A DNA stretch of 64,000 nucleotides from the NCBI RefSeq assembly GCF_022026155.1, contig NZ_CP085041.1:1830306-1894305 (forward strand). Reading direction: 5' to 3'. Positions 18,198 through 27,309 of the stretch are shown here, one piece after another; position 1 is the stretch's first letter, and each line of letters begins with the position of its first letter. A program made the translations under genes and the position numbers. This DNA is from Dissulfurimicrobium hydrothermale. Its GTDB lineage: Bacteria; Desulfobacterota; Dissulfuribacteria; Dissulfuribacterales; Sh68. A model generated the notes under the pieces. The model was not told the DNA's origin, ran no database searches, and worked only from the letters and a program-made list of their open reading frames with translations.

Positions 18198-18956
18198 ATG
18201 GCAAGGATAATAGCAATGGCTGGAAAGGGTGGGACAGGTAAAACCACCATCACGGCCCTCTTGATAAGGCATATGGTCAAAAAAGGCCTCACCCCAATAC
18301 TTGCCGTTGATGCGGATGCCAATGCAAATCTCAATGAATTGCTCGGTCTGAAGCTATACAAAAGTCTTGGAGAGATAAGGGACAGCATGAAGACAGATAC
18401 CCCTGCCGGCATGACAAAGAGCAATTTTATGGAGATGGAGATAAACAAGGCCATCATAGAGGCCGATGGTTTTGATCTTATAGTTATGGGGCAACCTGAG
18501 GGGCCAGGCTGTTATTGCATGGCCAACTCCATACTTGCTCAAGTGATGGAAAGACTCGCTCGCGGTTATCGATATCTCATTGTTGACAATGAGGCTGGCA
18601 TGGAACACCTGAGTCGTCTGAATCTCAGGCAGATATATACCCTTTTTGTTATATCCGATCCATCTTCAAGGGGGGTCCTAACGGCGAAGAGGATCGCAGA
18701 CCTCACCAGGAGTCTAGGTGTCGAGGTAGGACGGAAAGTGCTTATAGTGAATCGGACGCCGATATCAATGCCTGCGGAACTGGAAGCCCAAATAAGAAAG
18801 GCGGTCGAAGAAACAGACCTCATACTCGGGGGCTATGTGCCATTCAGTCAGGACCTTTTCGAATACGAGACCAAACAGATGCCGCTTCTTGGACTCCGGG
18901 ATGATGCAGAGGCGATAAGGGAAACAGACAGGATATTTGAAAAATTCATAGATTGA
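18198..18956 (+). CDS. CooC-like nickel-maturation ATPase
   Basis: 252 residues from the ATG at 18198; the frame is open from 18138 and the exact start is unclear because no good ribosome site is seen. It is a deviant Walker-A (MinD/ParA-class) ATPase: KGGTGKTT at 10-17, then DADANANLNELLG. The CxC motif GPGCYCMAN (Cys105, Cys107) is the metal-binding signature of CooC, which uses ATP to insert nickel into carbon monoxide dehydrogenase. No CODH gene is in the window, so the client is either elsewhere or different. It precedes the DUF202-type membrane proteins. Confidence 0.75.
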   Translation: MARIIAMAGKGGTGKTTITALLIRHMVKKGLTPILAVDADANANLNELLGLKLYKSLGEIRDSMKTDTPAGMTKSNFMEMEINKAIIEADGFDLIVMGQPEGPGCYCMANSILAQVMERLARGYRYLIVDNEAGMEHLSRLNLRQIYTLFVISDPSSRGVLTAKRIADLTRSLGVEVGRKVLIVNRTPISMPAELEAQIRKAVEETDLILGGYVPFSQDLFEYETKQMPLLGLRDDAEAIRETDRIFEKFID

Positions 18957-18973
18957 ACATAAAGACTGATGCA

Positions 18974-20608
18974 ATGTCTATCAAAAAATTTGAAAGGCTC
19001 GTCAACAGAAAATTAATAACGCCTGAGGCGCTGAATGAGATCATAGAGGAGTCGAGGCGCTCCGGTGGATATCCTGAAGAATTGCTGATTGAAAGGGGTC
19101 TGCCTAAACACGAGATCCTCTTTTCCCTGGCTGAACACTATGGCTATCCATTTATTGAATATGATGAAAAGGTTGCTGCATCTTATTTCATCACACTCCA
19201 TCTCGACATGGAAAGGCACAAAAAGGCACTTTGGTTTCCGATCGCCTTAAATGGAGACACGGCAAAGGTAGTTATATATGATCCGGACAGGCCGTCTATA
19301 ACTGAAGAGATAAAAAAGACGCTGAAGGTCGAAAAAATAGAACCCATGATCGCCCTGCCCTCTGATATCATACGGATCATTGAAAATAGCTTTGATGTAA
19401 ACCCAGGTTTTCCGCAAACAGCGGGCAGGACCCCTTTAGCAAAGGTCAGGACGTTTCTTGCCGACAGGCGCTCATTTCTCTCCTGTTACAGGACTTCACT
19501 GGCAAGAGGCAGAACAGGGCTCGCCTTTCTCAGGACCGGTATCTCATTCATTGTCATAAGCCTGACGCTTCTAAGGATATTCGGCATTAGACCTCTCTTG
19601 ATAATCGAGGCCCCGCTTTTAATAACCGGTTGCGCAATGATCATAGACGGCCTCAAGTGGCATCTGCCCGCCCACAATATCGGCAGGAAGATGCTCTACT
19701 GCTCAGCCACTGAACCCACATGGGGGACAACACTGCTTGAGGTATCAAATCCAGGGGATAATCCGATATTCACCCGTACCGCACCAATCAAAGGTGCCGA
19801 CAGGCTCAGGGCTGCGTGGAGAAATCTCTCGCCAGTGATGAGACGCAGATTCCTCGCCAGCGACAGGACGGACATGGCAGAGGAACGTACGGTCCTTGCC
19901 TGCTACAGAACAATCATGGCACGGGCTCGTACAGGGCTTGCCTTTGCACGCACAGGGATCGCATTCACAGGACTCGGCATCGCCCTTTTCAGACAGTTTC
20001 ATGTCGGCCCTTGGACGGCCTTTGATCTCGCCTTAATCTTTACGGGTGTCATAATGGCCATAGAAGGCTTCTACTGGTATCTTCCTGGCCGGCAGGCCGG
20101 CGTAGAGGGTTTTGAATCGGTTAAAAAGGCGGGCGGCAAAACGACGATCTGGGATTTTGTCTTCCCATTACCCGTATTCAAACATACTGATACCGAATAT
20201 GCGCCCATCCCGCCTGTCAAACCATCCTACTCACCTGGTATATGGGCCACCACAGGACTCGCCCTCGAAAGGACGCTCCTTGCAGACAGAAGGGGTGTGA
20301 TGGCAAGGCTGCGCACCATCATGGCCCGCTCGAGAACCGGCTTGGCTTTCATAAGGACCGGCATGAGCGTGGCGTCCGTCGGACTAGGGCTTATGGTGTA
20401 TTTCGGAATCAACAGTATTGCCTGGAGCATGCTGAACCTTGCGTTGATAATCATCGGTCTGATCTCCATTGCGGACGGGCTTTATTGGTACTTACCGGCA
20501 GAAAAGATAAAAAAGATGTTTCCGTACTGTTTTGGGGGGATGGAGATCACCATCCCTGATTATGGAACACCGGCGCGATTTTGGAAAAAAATAGTCTTCA
20601 GCCAATGA
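18974..20608 (+). CDS. MshEN-like domain fused to three DUF202-like membrane repeats
   Basis: 544 residues from the ATG at 18974 (a TTG at 18953 would add seven). Residues about 1-140 resemble the N-terminal domain of GspE/MshE ATPases (FERLVNRKLITPEALNEII, LAEHYGYPFIEYDE), but no ATPase follows. Instead there are three repeats of about 85 residues (roughly 153-238, 290-375 and 429-513). Each has an Arg-rich amphipathic stretch (such as ACYRTIMARARTGLAFARTG) and two hydrophobic helices ending in W(H/Y)LP. The repeats match the DUF202 pattern. MshEN domains can bind cyclic di-GMP in other proteins; a membrane-bound sensor is a guess. It overlaps the next, similar gene by ATGA. Confidence 0.7.
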   Translation: MSIKKFERLVNRKLITPEALNEIIEESRRSGGYPEELLIERGLPKHEILFSLAEHYGYPFIEYDEKVAASYFITLHLDMERHKKALWFPIALNGDTAKVVIYDPDRPSITEEIKKTLKVEKIEPMIALPSDIIRIIENSFDVNPGFPQTAGRTPLAKVRTFLADRRSFLSCYRTSLARGRTGLAFLRTGISFIVISLTLLRIFGIRPLLIIEAPLLITGCAMIIDGLKWHLPAHNIGRKMLYCSATEPTWGTTLLEVSNPGDNPIFTRTAPIKGADRLRAAWRNLSPVMRRRFLASDRTDMAEERTVLACYRTIMARARTGLAFARTGIAFTGLGIALFRQFHVGPWTAFDLALIFTGVIMAIEGFYWYLPGRQAGVEGFESVKKAGGKTTIWDFVFPLPVFKHTDTEYAPIPPVKPSYSPGIWATTGLALERTLLADRRGVMARLRTIMARSRTGLAFIRTGMSVASVGLGLMVYFGINSIAWSMLNLALIIIGLISIADGLYWYLPAEKIKKMFPYCFGGMEITIPDYGTPARFWKKIVFSQ

Positions 20609-21819
20609 AAAATCCCGCTCTTACAAGAGATACAGAAAAATTTTTGTCACTTGTGGACAGTAACATGCTGACCGCAGAGGAATTGCACGCCGCAGAGTTT
20701 GCCGCCCAGGCCCGCGGCATAGACATGGAAGTCATACTTATACGTGAATATGGTCTGCCTCGCCATGTACTTCTAAAGGCCCTCTCAAACTATTACAATT
20801 GTCCTTTCATAGAATACGATGAGAGGACCCCCATACCGCCCGAACTTCTATCAGGACTGAATGAAGAAAGGCCTTCCATAACCAAGTGGTTTCCGGTCAT
20901 AAAAGATGGTGACACGGTCATCATAGCGACCAATAATCCAAAAGACCCTGAGGTGTTGGACGAGGTCACCAGGTTTATCAAGGCCAAAAAATATGAATTC
21001 TGGGTGGCACTCAAGGAAGACATCGGCTGGTTCATCCAGGACTTTCTGCATGCACCGCCCGGCCAACTCATAGGGACCGAAAGGACAGGGCTTGCATATT
21101 GGCGGAACACCATGGCACATTGGAGGACAAGGCTTGCATGCTACCGGACGGACATGGCCAAGGCAAGGACCGACCTGGCATTCTTGAGATGGGGATTGGG
21201 GCTTGTAGCTATATCAAACGCGCTCATGCGCACACATAAATCAAGGTCAATATATTATTTTTATTTCTCACTGATGGCCGTCGGTCTACTGCTCGGCGCC
21301 TTCGGACTTACCGGTTATCTGAAAATAAGAAAGACGAGAATGAAGCCACCCGAACACCAGACACTCGTGGAGGTAACCGCAGCGACCCTGCATTTTCTTG
21401 AGAACTATCATTTTATCGAAGGTATCAGTACGAAGCCATCTATAAAGAAGAGCATGCTAGCGCGCCTCGGCGACTTTCTTGCTGGCCATTCCACTATTAT
21501 CTATCCCTCTCCTGCGAGCAGGGAAAGGACCCACCTGGCACGCGAGAGGAACGTCCTTGCCAGCCAGAGGACCATCGCCGGTTGCTATCGCACCATATAT
21601 GCCCGCGCGCGTACAGGGTTGGCATTTATAAGGACAGGCGTTTCTTTCACGAGCCTAGGGTTGGGTCTTATCAAGTATTTCGGCTTCAGCCTGTTGAGTA
21701 TCTACGATGCCATGCTTGTTGTCGCTGGAATATTGATGGTGACAGATGGCCTGTTATGGTATCTTCCTGTTAGGAAAGAACAGTCCGAGATCCCAAGATG
21801 CGTAGTGCCCGATTACTAA
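20605..21819 (+). CDS. MshEN-like domain fused to two DUF202-like membrane repeats
   Basis: 404 residues from the ATG at 20605, which overlaps the previous stop (ATGA). It is a paralogue of the preceding gene. The N-terminal MshEN-like domain (FLSLVDSNMLTAEELHAAEF, NYYNCPFIEYDERTPIP) is followed by two DUF202-like repeats at about 162-244 and 307-390. The second is the better conserved (GCYRTIYARARTGLAFIRTG, then LLWYLP); the first carries substitutions (LAYWRNTMAHWRTRLACYRT). Function unknown. It is followed after 7 bases by an AT-rich sensor kinase, so a link to signalling is possible but only by position. Confidence 0.68.
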   Translation: MKNPALTRDTEKFLSLVDSNMLTAEELHAAEFAAQARGIDMEVILIREYGLPRHVLLKALSNYYNCPFIEYDERTPIPPELLSGLNEERPSITKWFPVIKDGDTVIIATNNPKDPEVLDEVTRFIKAKKYEFWVALKEDIGWFIQDFLHAPPGQLIGTERTGLAYWRNTMAHWRTRLACYRTDMAKARTDLAFLRWGLGLVAISNALMRTHKSRSIYYFYFSLMAVGLLLGAFGLTGYLKIRKTRMKPPEHQTLVEVTAATLHFLENYHFIEGISTKPSIKKSMLARLGDFLAGHSTIIYPSPASRERTHLARERNVLASQRTIAGCYRTIYARARTGLAFIRTGVSFTSLGLGLIKYFGFSLLSIYDAMLVVAGILMVTDGLLWYLPVRKEQSEIPRCVVPDY

Positions 21820-21826
21820 AATAATT

Positions 21827-23242
21827 ATGAAAGTAGAACATCGAATTGTACTGTCCAATATCTTCAATCTCAGCTTGATTGTCGTGGTAGTTTTTTTTGC
21901 CTTTCAAAACCTGAATCTTGTCCTGACGAAATTAAGATTTGTTGAGATAGCTGACGACTTGAATGCATCTTTTTTAGAGATGAGGCTGGCAGAAAAAAAT
22001 TATTTCTTATATAAAGATAAACTTGCTATTGATGATATAATACTTAAGATAGATGAAACAAATTCTTCTATAAACAGCGTAAAAAAAGACATAATTAAAG
22101 CTATCAATGAAGATAATTTCACTAAGCTTGAAGCATATTTAAAAGATTATAGCGAAATTATTTCACAAATACAAAAAAATAATACTGAGAATGCAAAATT
22201 AGAAACTAAACTAAGAGAATCAGGTAGAAGGTTAAGGGAATTTTCAAGTACAATAACACATCTTGAAAGAATTCACGTAAATGAACTCATTTTAAATTCA
22301 AAAAGAATATTGTTACATTCATTCTGGATTATTCTACTTTCAAGTATAATAATAAGTCATTTAATTTCAAGAAAAATATTACAATCATTAAAACTAATAG
22401 AAAAAATGACACTATCAATATCAGAAGGGAATTTCAAGACACTAAAGGATATAAAATCAAATGACGAGTGTGGATCTGTAATCAAAGCACTTAATTTTAT
22501 GGCAAATGAGCTTAGAAATCGTGAAGAACAACTTATACAATCAAAAAAATTAGCATCAATAGGCGTAATGACAGCTGGAGTTGCACATGAATTAACGAAT
22601 CCACTGAATAATATTTCAATGATTGCTCAAACATATCTAGAACTCTATGATAATTTAAGTAGAAATGATAGAATAGAATTTATGAATAAAGTAGAAAGTG
22701 AAACTGATAGAATGAAGGAAATTGTAAAAAATTTCCTTGATTTTTCTAAGCCTAAAGAACCACATCTTAAACAAACTGACATCAATTTAGTTATACAAAA
22801 GGCTTACAAGCTTATGCAAAATATGCTATATATATCAAATATAGATACACAGCTTGAACTTGATGAATCTTTACCTAAAATCTTTATTGATGAAAATCAA
22901 ATACAACAAGTCCTTGTAAATCTTATTACAAATGCAGCTCAGGCAATGACAAAAAATGGAAAACTCCATATTAAATCAAGTTTAGACAAAAATAAAAATT
23001 ATATAGAAATATATATAACAGATACAGGAAAAGGTATACCGCCCGAGTTACTTCCACATATATTTGACCCATTCTTCACCACAAAAGGGGAAGGCGGTAC
23101 AGGTCTTGGATTATCTGTAAGTTATGGAATAATAAAAAATCACAAAGGCGATATATCAGTTGAAAGTAAAGTAGGAAAAGGCACAACATTTACTATAAGA
23201 TTACCAATTTATAATGGAGAAGAGGATAAGACAAATGGATAA
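21827..23242 (+). CDS. sensor histidine kinase of strikingly AT-rich composition
   Basis: A 471-residue kinase with two membrane segments (about 10-32 and 162-180). Between them is a periplasmic helical sensor containing RLAEKNYFLYKDK; then a HAMP-like region, HisKA with His254 (GVAHELTNPLNN), and a HATPase_c domain (LITNAAQAM, DTGKGIPPE, GTGLGLSVSYGI). It pairs with the receiver protein whose gene overlaps its end by 8 bases. The codons are dominated by AAA, AAT, ATA, TTA and GAA, unlike both neighbours. This points to recent acquisition or a different selective history. Domain layout matches the kinase at 7.5-8.9 kb. Confidence 0.92.
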   Translation: MKVEHRIVLSNIFNLSLIVVVVFFAFQNLNLVLTKLRFVEIADDLNASFLEMRLAEKNYFLYKDKLAIDDIILKIDETNSSINSVKKDIIKAINEDNFTKLEAYLKDYSEIISQIQKNNTENAKLETKLRESGRRLREFSSTITHLERIHVNELILNSKRILLHSFWIILLSSIIISHLISRKILQSLKLIEKMTLSISEGNFKTLKDIKSNDECGSVIKALNFMANELRNREEQLIQSKKLASIGVMTAGVAHELTNPLNNISMIAQTYLELYDNLSRNDRIEFMNKVESETDRMKEIVKNFLDFSKPKEPHLKQTDINLVIQKAYKLMQNMLYISNIDTQLELDESLPKIFIDENQIQQVLVNLITNAAQAMTKNGKLHIKSSLDKNKNYIEIYITDTGKGIPPELLPHIFDPFFTTKGEGGTGLGLSVSYGIIKNHKGDISVESKVGKGTTFTIRLPIYNGEEDKTNG

Positions 23243-23603
23243 ACCAAGGATAATGGTTATCGATGATGAAAAGATAGTTTGTGACATGTCAAAACTATCG
23301 CTTGAACAGGCAGGATATGAGGTCGAAACTTTTCTAAGTGCAGAACCGGCACTCGAGAGGCTGAAAGAAAAAAAATTCGATGTAGTTGTCACTGATTACA
23401 AAATGAAAGGCATGGATGGGATGGACGTTTTGAAAACCGTGAAAAATCTCTATCCCGAGACAAAAGTCATAATGATAACCGCCTTCGCGAATCTCGAAAC
23501 GGCCATAGAGGCACTGAGGGCTGATGTACATGACTTTTTCCCAAAACCGGTAAAGATAAAAGAGTTAAAGGCCTCTATAGAACGGGCGCTGAGCGGTAAA
23601 TAA
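23235..23603 (+). CDS. single-domain response regulator
   Basis: A 122-residue receiver protein from the ATG at 23235, which overlaps the kinase stop and has GAGAAGAGG upstream. Acidic pair in VIDDEK, phospho-acceptor Asp54 in VVTDYKMKGMDG, Thr in MITAF and Lys in FPKPVK. There is no output domain, so it must act through a partner, perhaps the adjacent DUF202 proteins or a phosphorelay (inference). Base composition returns to the local norm within this gene although the kinase upstream is AT-rich. It converges on the TPR gene. Confidence 0.88.
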   Translation: MDKPRIMVIDDEKIVCDMSKLSLEQAGYEVETFLSAEPALERLKEKKFDVVVTDYKMKGMDGMDVLKTVKNLYPETKVIMITAFANLETAIEALRADVHDFFPKPVKIKELKASIERALSGK

Positions 23604-23634
23604 AAACCTGGACAGAGAGGAGGGCAGGGAATTT

Positions 23635-25350
23635 TTACTCCATCATGATACTGTTTCTCAATTCAAGTTTTTCTATCTTTTTCTTTAGTCTCGCCTTGTC
23701 CTTCTCATCCTTAGCTGATAAAAGTGCCTTTTCGAGCATCGAAATTGCCTTTTTATAGTTATGTCCAGCGGCGTATGCGTCGCCAAGGTGTTCGATTATA
23801 ATGGGGTCGTCAGGGACAAGGGCATTGGCCTTCTCAAGATACTCTATGGCCTTTTTATAAACACCTTTTTTATAATACACCCAGCCTAAACTGTCGATTA
23901 TATAGCCATCGTCAGGCTCTTTTGTGAGCGCCTTCTTGATGAGATCTTCTGCCTCGTCAAGCTTTATACCCTCTTCTGCATATGTATAGCCGAGATAATT
24001 GAGGGCAGAGACATTATCCGGCTCCAATTCTATAACCTTTTTGGCAAGCTTGACGGCCTCGTCCCTCTTGCCAAGCTTGTCTTTCAACATAACCAGCGCG
24101 AAGATTATATTTGTATTATCTACATTAGTCTTAATCTTAAGCGCATTTTCAAGCAGAGACTCTGCATCAGCAGACCTGCCGGCATCTTCATAAAGCGACG
24201 AGAGCGCCATGACCCAAGGGACGGTGCCAGGTCGTTCTTTAAGAAGGCGCTCCAGAAGCCCGATGGCCTGATCAATCTTGCCCTCTTTCTTCAAGAGAAA
24301 GGCGAGATGAGACTTCGCCTCTACAAAATTATCTTCGCCCTGTTTTATCTTATCTAAAATGCTTATGGCTGCATCCACATCACCCTTCTGCTCGTCAGCC
24401 AGAGCCATATAAAAAAGCACCTGACCGCTTTCAGGATAATCTCTTTCAAGCCCTTTAAGAACGGAAAGCGCATCGTCGTATCTTTCAAGCTGAATCAGCA
24501 GGACAGCGATCCTGAGCTTTATCCGCGGGTCGTTCTTGACCAAGGCATCGAGCTGCTTCAACCCATCAAGGGCCTCTTCATATCTCTTCTCCCTGACCAA
24601 GAGGTCGATGAGCCTCTCTCTCGCATTTGCATCACCTGGTTCCTGCTCAAGAAACGCCTTGTAACACTCTATGGCATCGGAAAAAGAACCCATCTGCTCG
24701 TAGGCATAGGCCAATTCAAGATAAAAGGCGGCAAACTGCTTGTTCAGATTAAGACCCTTCTTTAAGTATTCAATGGCCTTGGAATAATCCTTCTCGTCTC
24801 TGTAAAGTGCACCGAGGTAATAATATGCAAGAAACGACCTAGTCCCGCCCGTCTGGGCCAATTTTTTGAATGCCTCTTCGGCCTTTACAAGATCATTCGA
24901 CTGCGCGTAAATCGACCCTTGGAGAAATAGGGCGTCCTGATAGCCTGGATCGGTCTTCAAAACCCCGTCAAGGATAGACAAGGCGGCATCATAATCGCCC
25001 TGTGCCGCATGACAACGCGCCAGCATAACCTTCAGCCCGAGATCATCTGGATCCATATCTATCGCCTTTTCAGCCCATTTCTTGCATCGATCAAAATCAC
25101 CCATTTGAAAAACAGTCTCGGCCAACTCCTTGACTATAGCCACAGATCCAGGGTCCATTTTAAGGGCCTGCTCGAGATGATTTACTGCCGCGTCAAAACG
25201 CCCCTCCTGCCTTTCAATGGTGGCCTGCATATAAGATGCATAAGCCGCCTCTTTCAATGTAGCCCTCTCGCCGCCCATTGCGTCAGCGGAGAAAAACAGG
25301 GCCATGGCAGGCAAAATCAGACAATATAAGATCATTTTATGTAGATTCAC
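23635..25350 (-). CDS. exported TPR-repeat protein
   Basis: A 571-residue protein with a signal peptide (MILYCLILPAMALFFSADA) followed by about fifteen TPR units across the mature protein, typical examples being GRFDAAVNHLEQALKMDPGS and GVYKKAIEYLEKANALVPDD. TPRs form protein-binding superhelices; a periplasmic scaffold is likely, partner unknown. The frame begins with a GTG at 25350 overlapping the sigma-factor stop as GTGA; an ATG at 25335 begins exactly at the signal peptide, so either start is possible. It is the second gene of a two-gene unit with the sigma factor. Confidence 0.82.
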   Translation of the reverse strand: MNLHKMILYCLILPAMALFFSADAMGGERATLKEAAYASYMQATIERQEGRFDAAVNHLEQALKMDPGSVAIVKELAETVFQMGDFDRCKKWAEKAIDMDPDDLGLKVMLARCHAAQGDYDAALSILDGVLKTDPGYQDALFLQGSIYAQSNDLVKAEEAFKKLAQTGGTRSFLAYYYLGALYRDEKDYSKAIEYLKKGLNLNKQFAAFYLELAYAYEQMGSFSDAIECYKAFLEQEPGDANARERLIDLLVREKRYEEALDGLKQLDALVKNDPRIKLRIAVLLIQLERYDDALSVLKGLERDYPESGQVLFYMALADEQKGDVDAAISILDKIKQGEDNFVEAKSHLAFLLKKEGKIDQAIGLLERLLKERPGTVPWVMALSSLYEDAGRSADAESLLENALKIKTNVDNTNIIFALVMLKDKLGKRDEAVKLAKKVIELEPDNVSALNYLGYTYAEEGIKLDEAEDLIKKALTKEPDDGYIIDSLGWVYYKKGVYKKAIEYLEKANALVPDDPIIIEHLGDAYAAGHNYKKAISMLEKALLSAKDEKDKARLKKKIEKLELRNSIMME

Positions 25351-26303
25351 GCCTCGCCTATCCCTTCAGGGTAAGATTCGATATCTTTCACCCTATCTTT
25401 TAGATATTGCTGCACCTTTTTCTTCAACCTCGACTCTATCTGCCTCACCCTTTCCCTTGAAACACCAAACTTCTCCCCGAGCTCCTGCAATGTAGCCGGC
25501 TCGTCGGTAAGCATACGTCTCTCGAAGATTATCCTTTCTTTGCCCTTCAGCGTATCCTTCAGATCTGCCAGGTGTTTTCTCAGGTGTCCTAACATCTCCT
25601 CTCTCGCAAGTCTAGATTCGACTGAAGCGTCACGGCTAGGCAGAAAATCAAGATGACTGTCGTCCGAATCGTCCTGGACCGGCGCATCAAGAGACACCTC
25701 CCATGAACCCATCCGCTGCTCCATGTCTATGACCTCCTGCTCCGAGACGCCAAGACCCTCCGAGATGAGTTTCGGTACCGGCTCAAAACCAAGGGCGGAG
25801 ATACGCTCCCTTTCTTTATTCAGGTTATAGAACAGCTTCCTCTGTGCCTGCGTCGTCCCAATCTTCACAAGACGCCAATTGTCCATGATAAATTTCAATA
25901 TATAGGCCTTGATCCAGAAGGATGAATAATATGAAAACTTTACACCCTTGTAGGGATCGAATTTCCTGACCGCCTGCATAAGCCCTATGCTTCCTTCCTG
26001 GATCAGGTCCATGAAATTTTGCATCCAAAACTTCTGAAAGTCCAGGGCTATCTTTACCACCAATCTTAGATTCGCAGTTATAATCCTTGATGCAATATGC
26101 GGGTCGCGGGTCTCATAATATAATTTGGTGAGTTTTTCCTCCTCCTCCCTGGTCAAAAGGGGATAGCGGCTTATCTCGCCGAGATACATCTGAAGCGGGT
26201 CCATCTCATCCGACGCCACAACGCTGCCTTGAACATCGAACCTCAGCGCCGGCAAATTCGTTCTGTCACCCTTAGTGTCTGATGTCTTTGTCTTATCAAC
26301 CAT
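25347..26303 (-). CDS. rpoH: RpoH-type (sigma-32 family) RNA polymerase sigma factor
   Basis: A 318-residue sigma-70-family factor. Region 1.2 (DPLQMYLGEISRYPLLTREEE), region 2 with the core-binding and -10 recognition segment (LIQEGSIGLMQAVRKFDPYKG, FSYYSSFWIKAYI), the RpoH-box-like QRKLFYNL after region 2, and a region 4 helix-turn-helix (TLQELGEKFGVSRERVRQIE). The RpoH box and length fit the heat-shock subgroup rather than the housekeeping factor, whose long N-terminus is missing. No typical -35/-10 was recognised in the 163-base gap upstream (26304-26466). Confidence 0.88.
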   Translation of the reverse strand: MVDKTKTSDTKGDRTNLPALRFDVQGSVVASDEMDPLQMYLGEISRYPLLTREEEEKLTKLYYETRDPHIASRIITANLRLVVKIALDFQKFWMQNFMDLIQEGSIGLMQAVRKFDPYKGVKFSYYSSFWIKAYILKFIMDNWRLVKIGTTQAQRKLFYNLNKERERISALGFEPVPKLISEGLGVSEQEVIDMEQRMGSWEVSLDAPVQDDSDDSHLDFLPSRDASVESRLAREEMLGHLRKHLADLKDTLKGKERIIFERRMLTDEPATLQELGEKFGVSRERVRQIESRLKKKVQQYLKDRVKDIESYPEGIGEA

Positions 26304-26466
26304 TGCTACCAGCCATAAAATTTATTTAAAATTATTTTACAACAAAGACCTGGATTCTCCAAAAGAAATAAAATGCACCTGCTAAAAAACAATACTACTA
26401 AAAAGACAAGGGAAACGGCCGTAAAAGAAAAGGGATACAAGCCCTGCCTATCTAAACCAGATTGAG

Positions 26467-27306
26467 CTAAAACTCGGCGGGGAGCCCCTTTACCCTGGCC
26501 CGGGTGAAGACGGGCCCGTCCTTACAGACATAAACAGGGCCTATATTGCAGTGACCACATACGCCAAGGCCGCACTTCATGCGGTTTTCAAGCGATAGAT
26601 AGACCTGTTCGTCTTGCCAGCCGATCTTTTCAAGGGGCGGCATAGTAAACTTGATCATTATAGGCGGGCCGCAGATGAGCGCCGCGGCGTTTTGAGGCGA
26701 AGGCGCCACCTTCTCCGTTATGGTCGGAACAAAACCTACAAGCCCTGTCCACCCTGGGGCCTCCCGATCGATCGTCACATATAGATCCAGATCATCCCGA
26801 TCGGCCCAGAGAGCGAGTTCGTCACGGTACAGGAGCATCCCAGGGGTCCGCGCCCCATAGATGACCGTGATCTTACCATAGTCATCTCTGTGCTCAAGCA
26901 GGTAAACAAGTGTGGCCCGAAGGGTCGTAAATGCAAAACCGCCCGCTATAATGAGTATATTCCTGCCCTTTAGCAAGCTATCCACCGGAAACCCGTTCCC
27001 AAGCGGACCGCGGATGCCTATCCTTGCCCCCTTGTCAAGCTGGTGAAGGACGGTGGTGACCACACCAGCCCTGTTCACTGTAAAAAGAAGCGCATCTTTC
27101 TCGGTGGGCGATGAGGCGATACCGATAGGTATCTCGCCCTTCCCGGCGATGGAGAGCATTGCGAATTGACCCGGGATATGGTGCCAAACGGCCCTTGCCA
27201 GCTCGTCTTCAAGCACGAGCCTGAATGTCTTCAGGTTTCCATCCTCGGTCTCGATCTTTATATCGTCTATGCGCGCAGCATATGGAATATACGGATTTTT
27301 TGTCAT
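26467..27306 (-). CDS. FAD/NAD(P)-binding subunit of the Flox-Hdr complex (FlxA/HydG-like)
   Basis: 279 residues of the ferredoxin-reductase fold. The FAD-binding barrel is at about 8-105 (IPGQFAMLSI, GPLGNGFP), the NAD(P)-binding domain at about 110-235 (ILIIAGGFAFTTLRA, CGPPIMIKF), and a C-terminal [2Fe-2S] site is formed by Cys245, Cys250, Cys253 and Cys261 (KCGLGVCGHCNIG, YVC). This is the PyrK / sulfhydrogenase-gamma type. In Flox complexes this subunit oxidises NADH and passes electrons for flavin-based bifurcation at HdrA. It is the last gene of the seven-component operon, 3 bases after the ferredoxin-type subunit gene. Confidence 0.85.
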   Translation of the reverse strand: MTKNPYIPYAARIDDIKIETEDGNLKTFRLVLEDELARAVWHHIPGQFAMLSIAGKGEIPIGIASSPTEKDALLFTVNRAGVVTTVLHQLDKGARIGIRGPLGNGFPVDSLLKGRNILIIAGGFAFTTLRATLVYLLEHRDDYGKITVIYGARTPGMLLYRDELALWADRDDLDLYVTIDREAPGWTGLVGFVPTITEKVAPSPQNAAALICGPPIMIKFTMPPLEKIGWQDEQVYLSLENRMKCGLGVCGHCNIGPVYVCKDGPVFTRARVKGLPAEF

Positions 27307-27309
27307 CTC

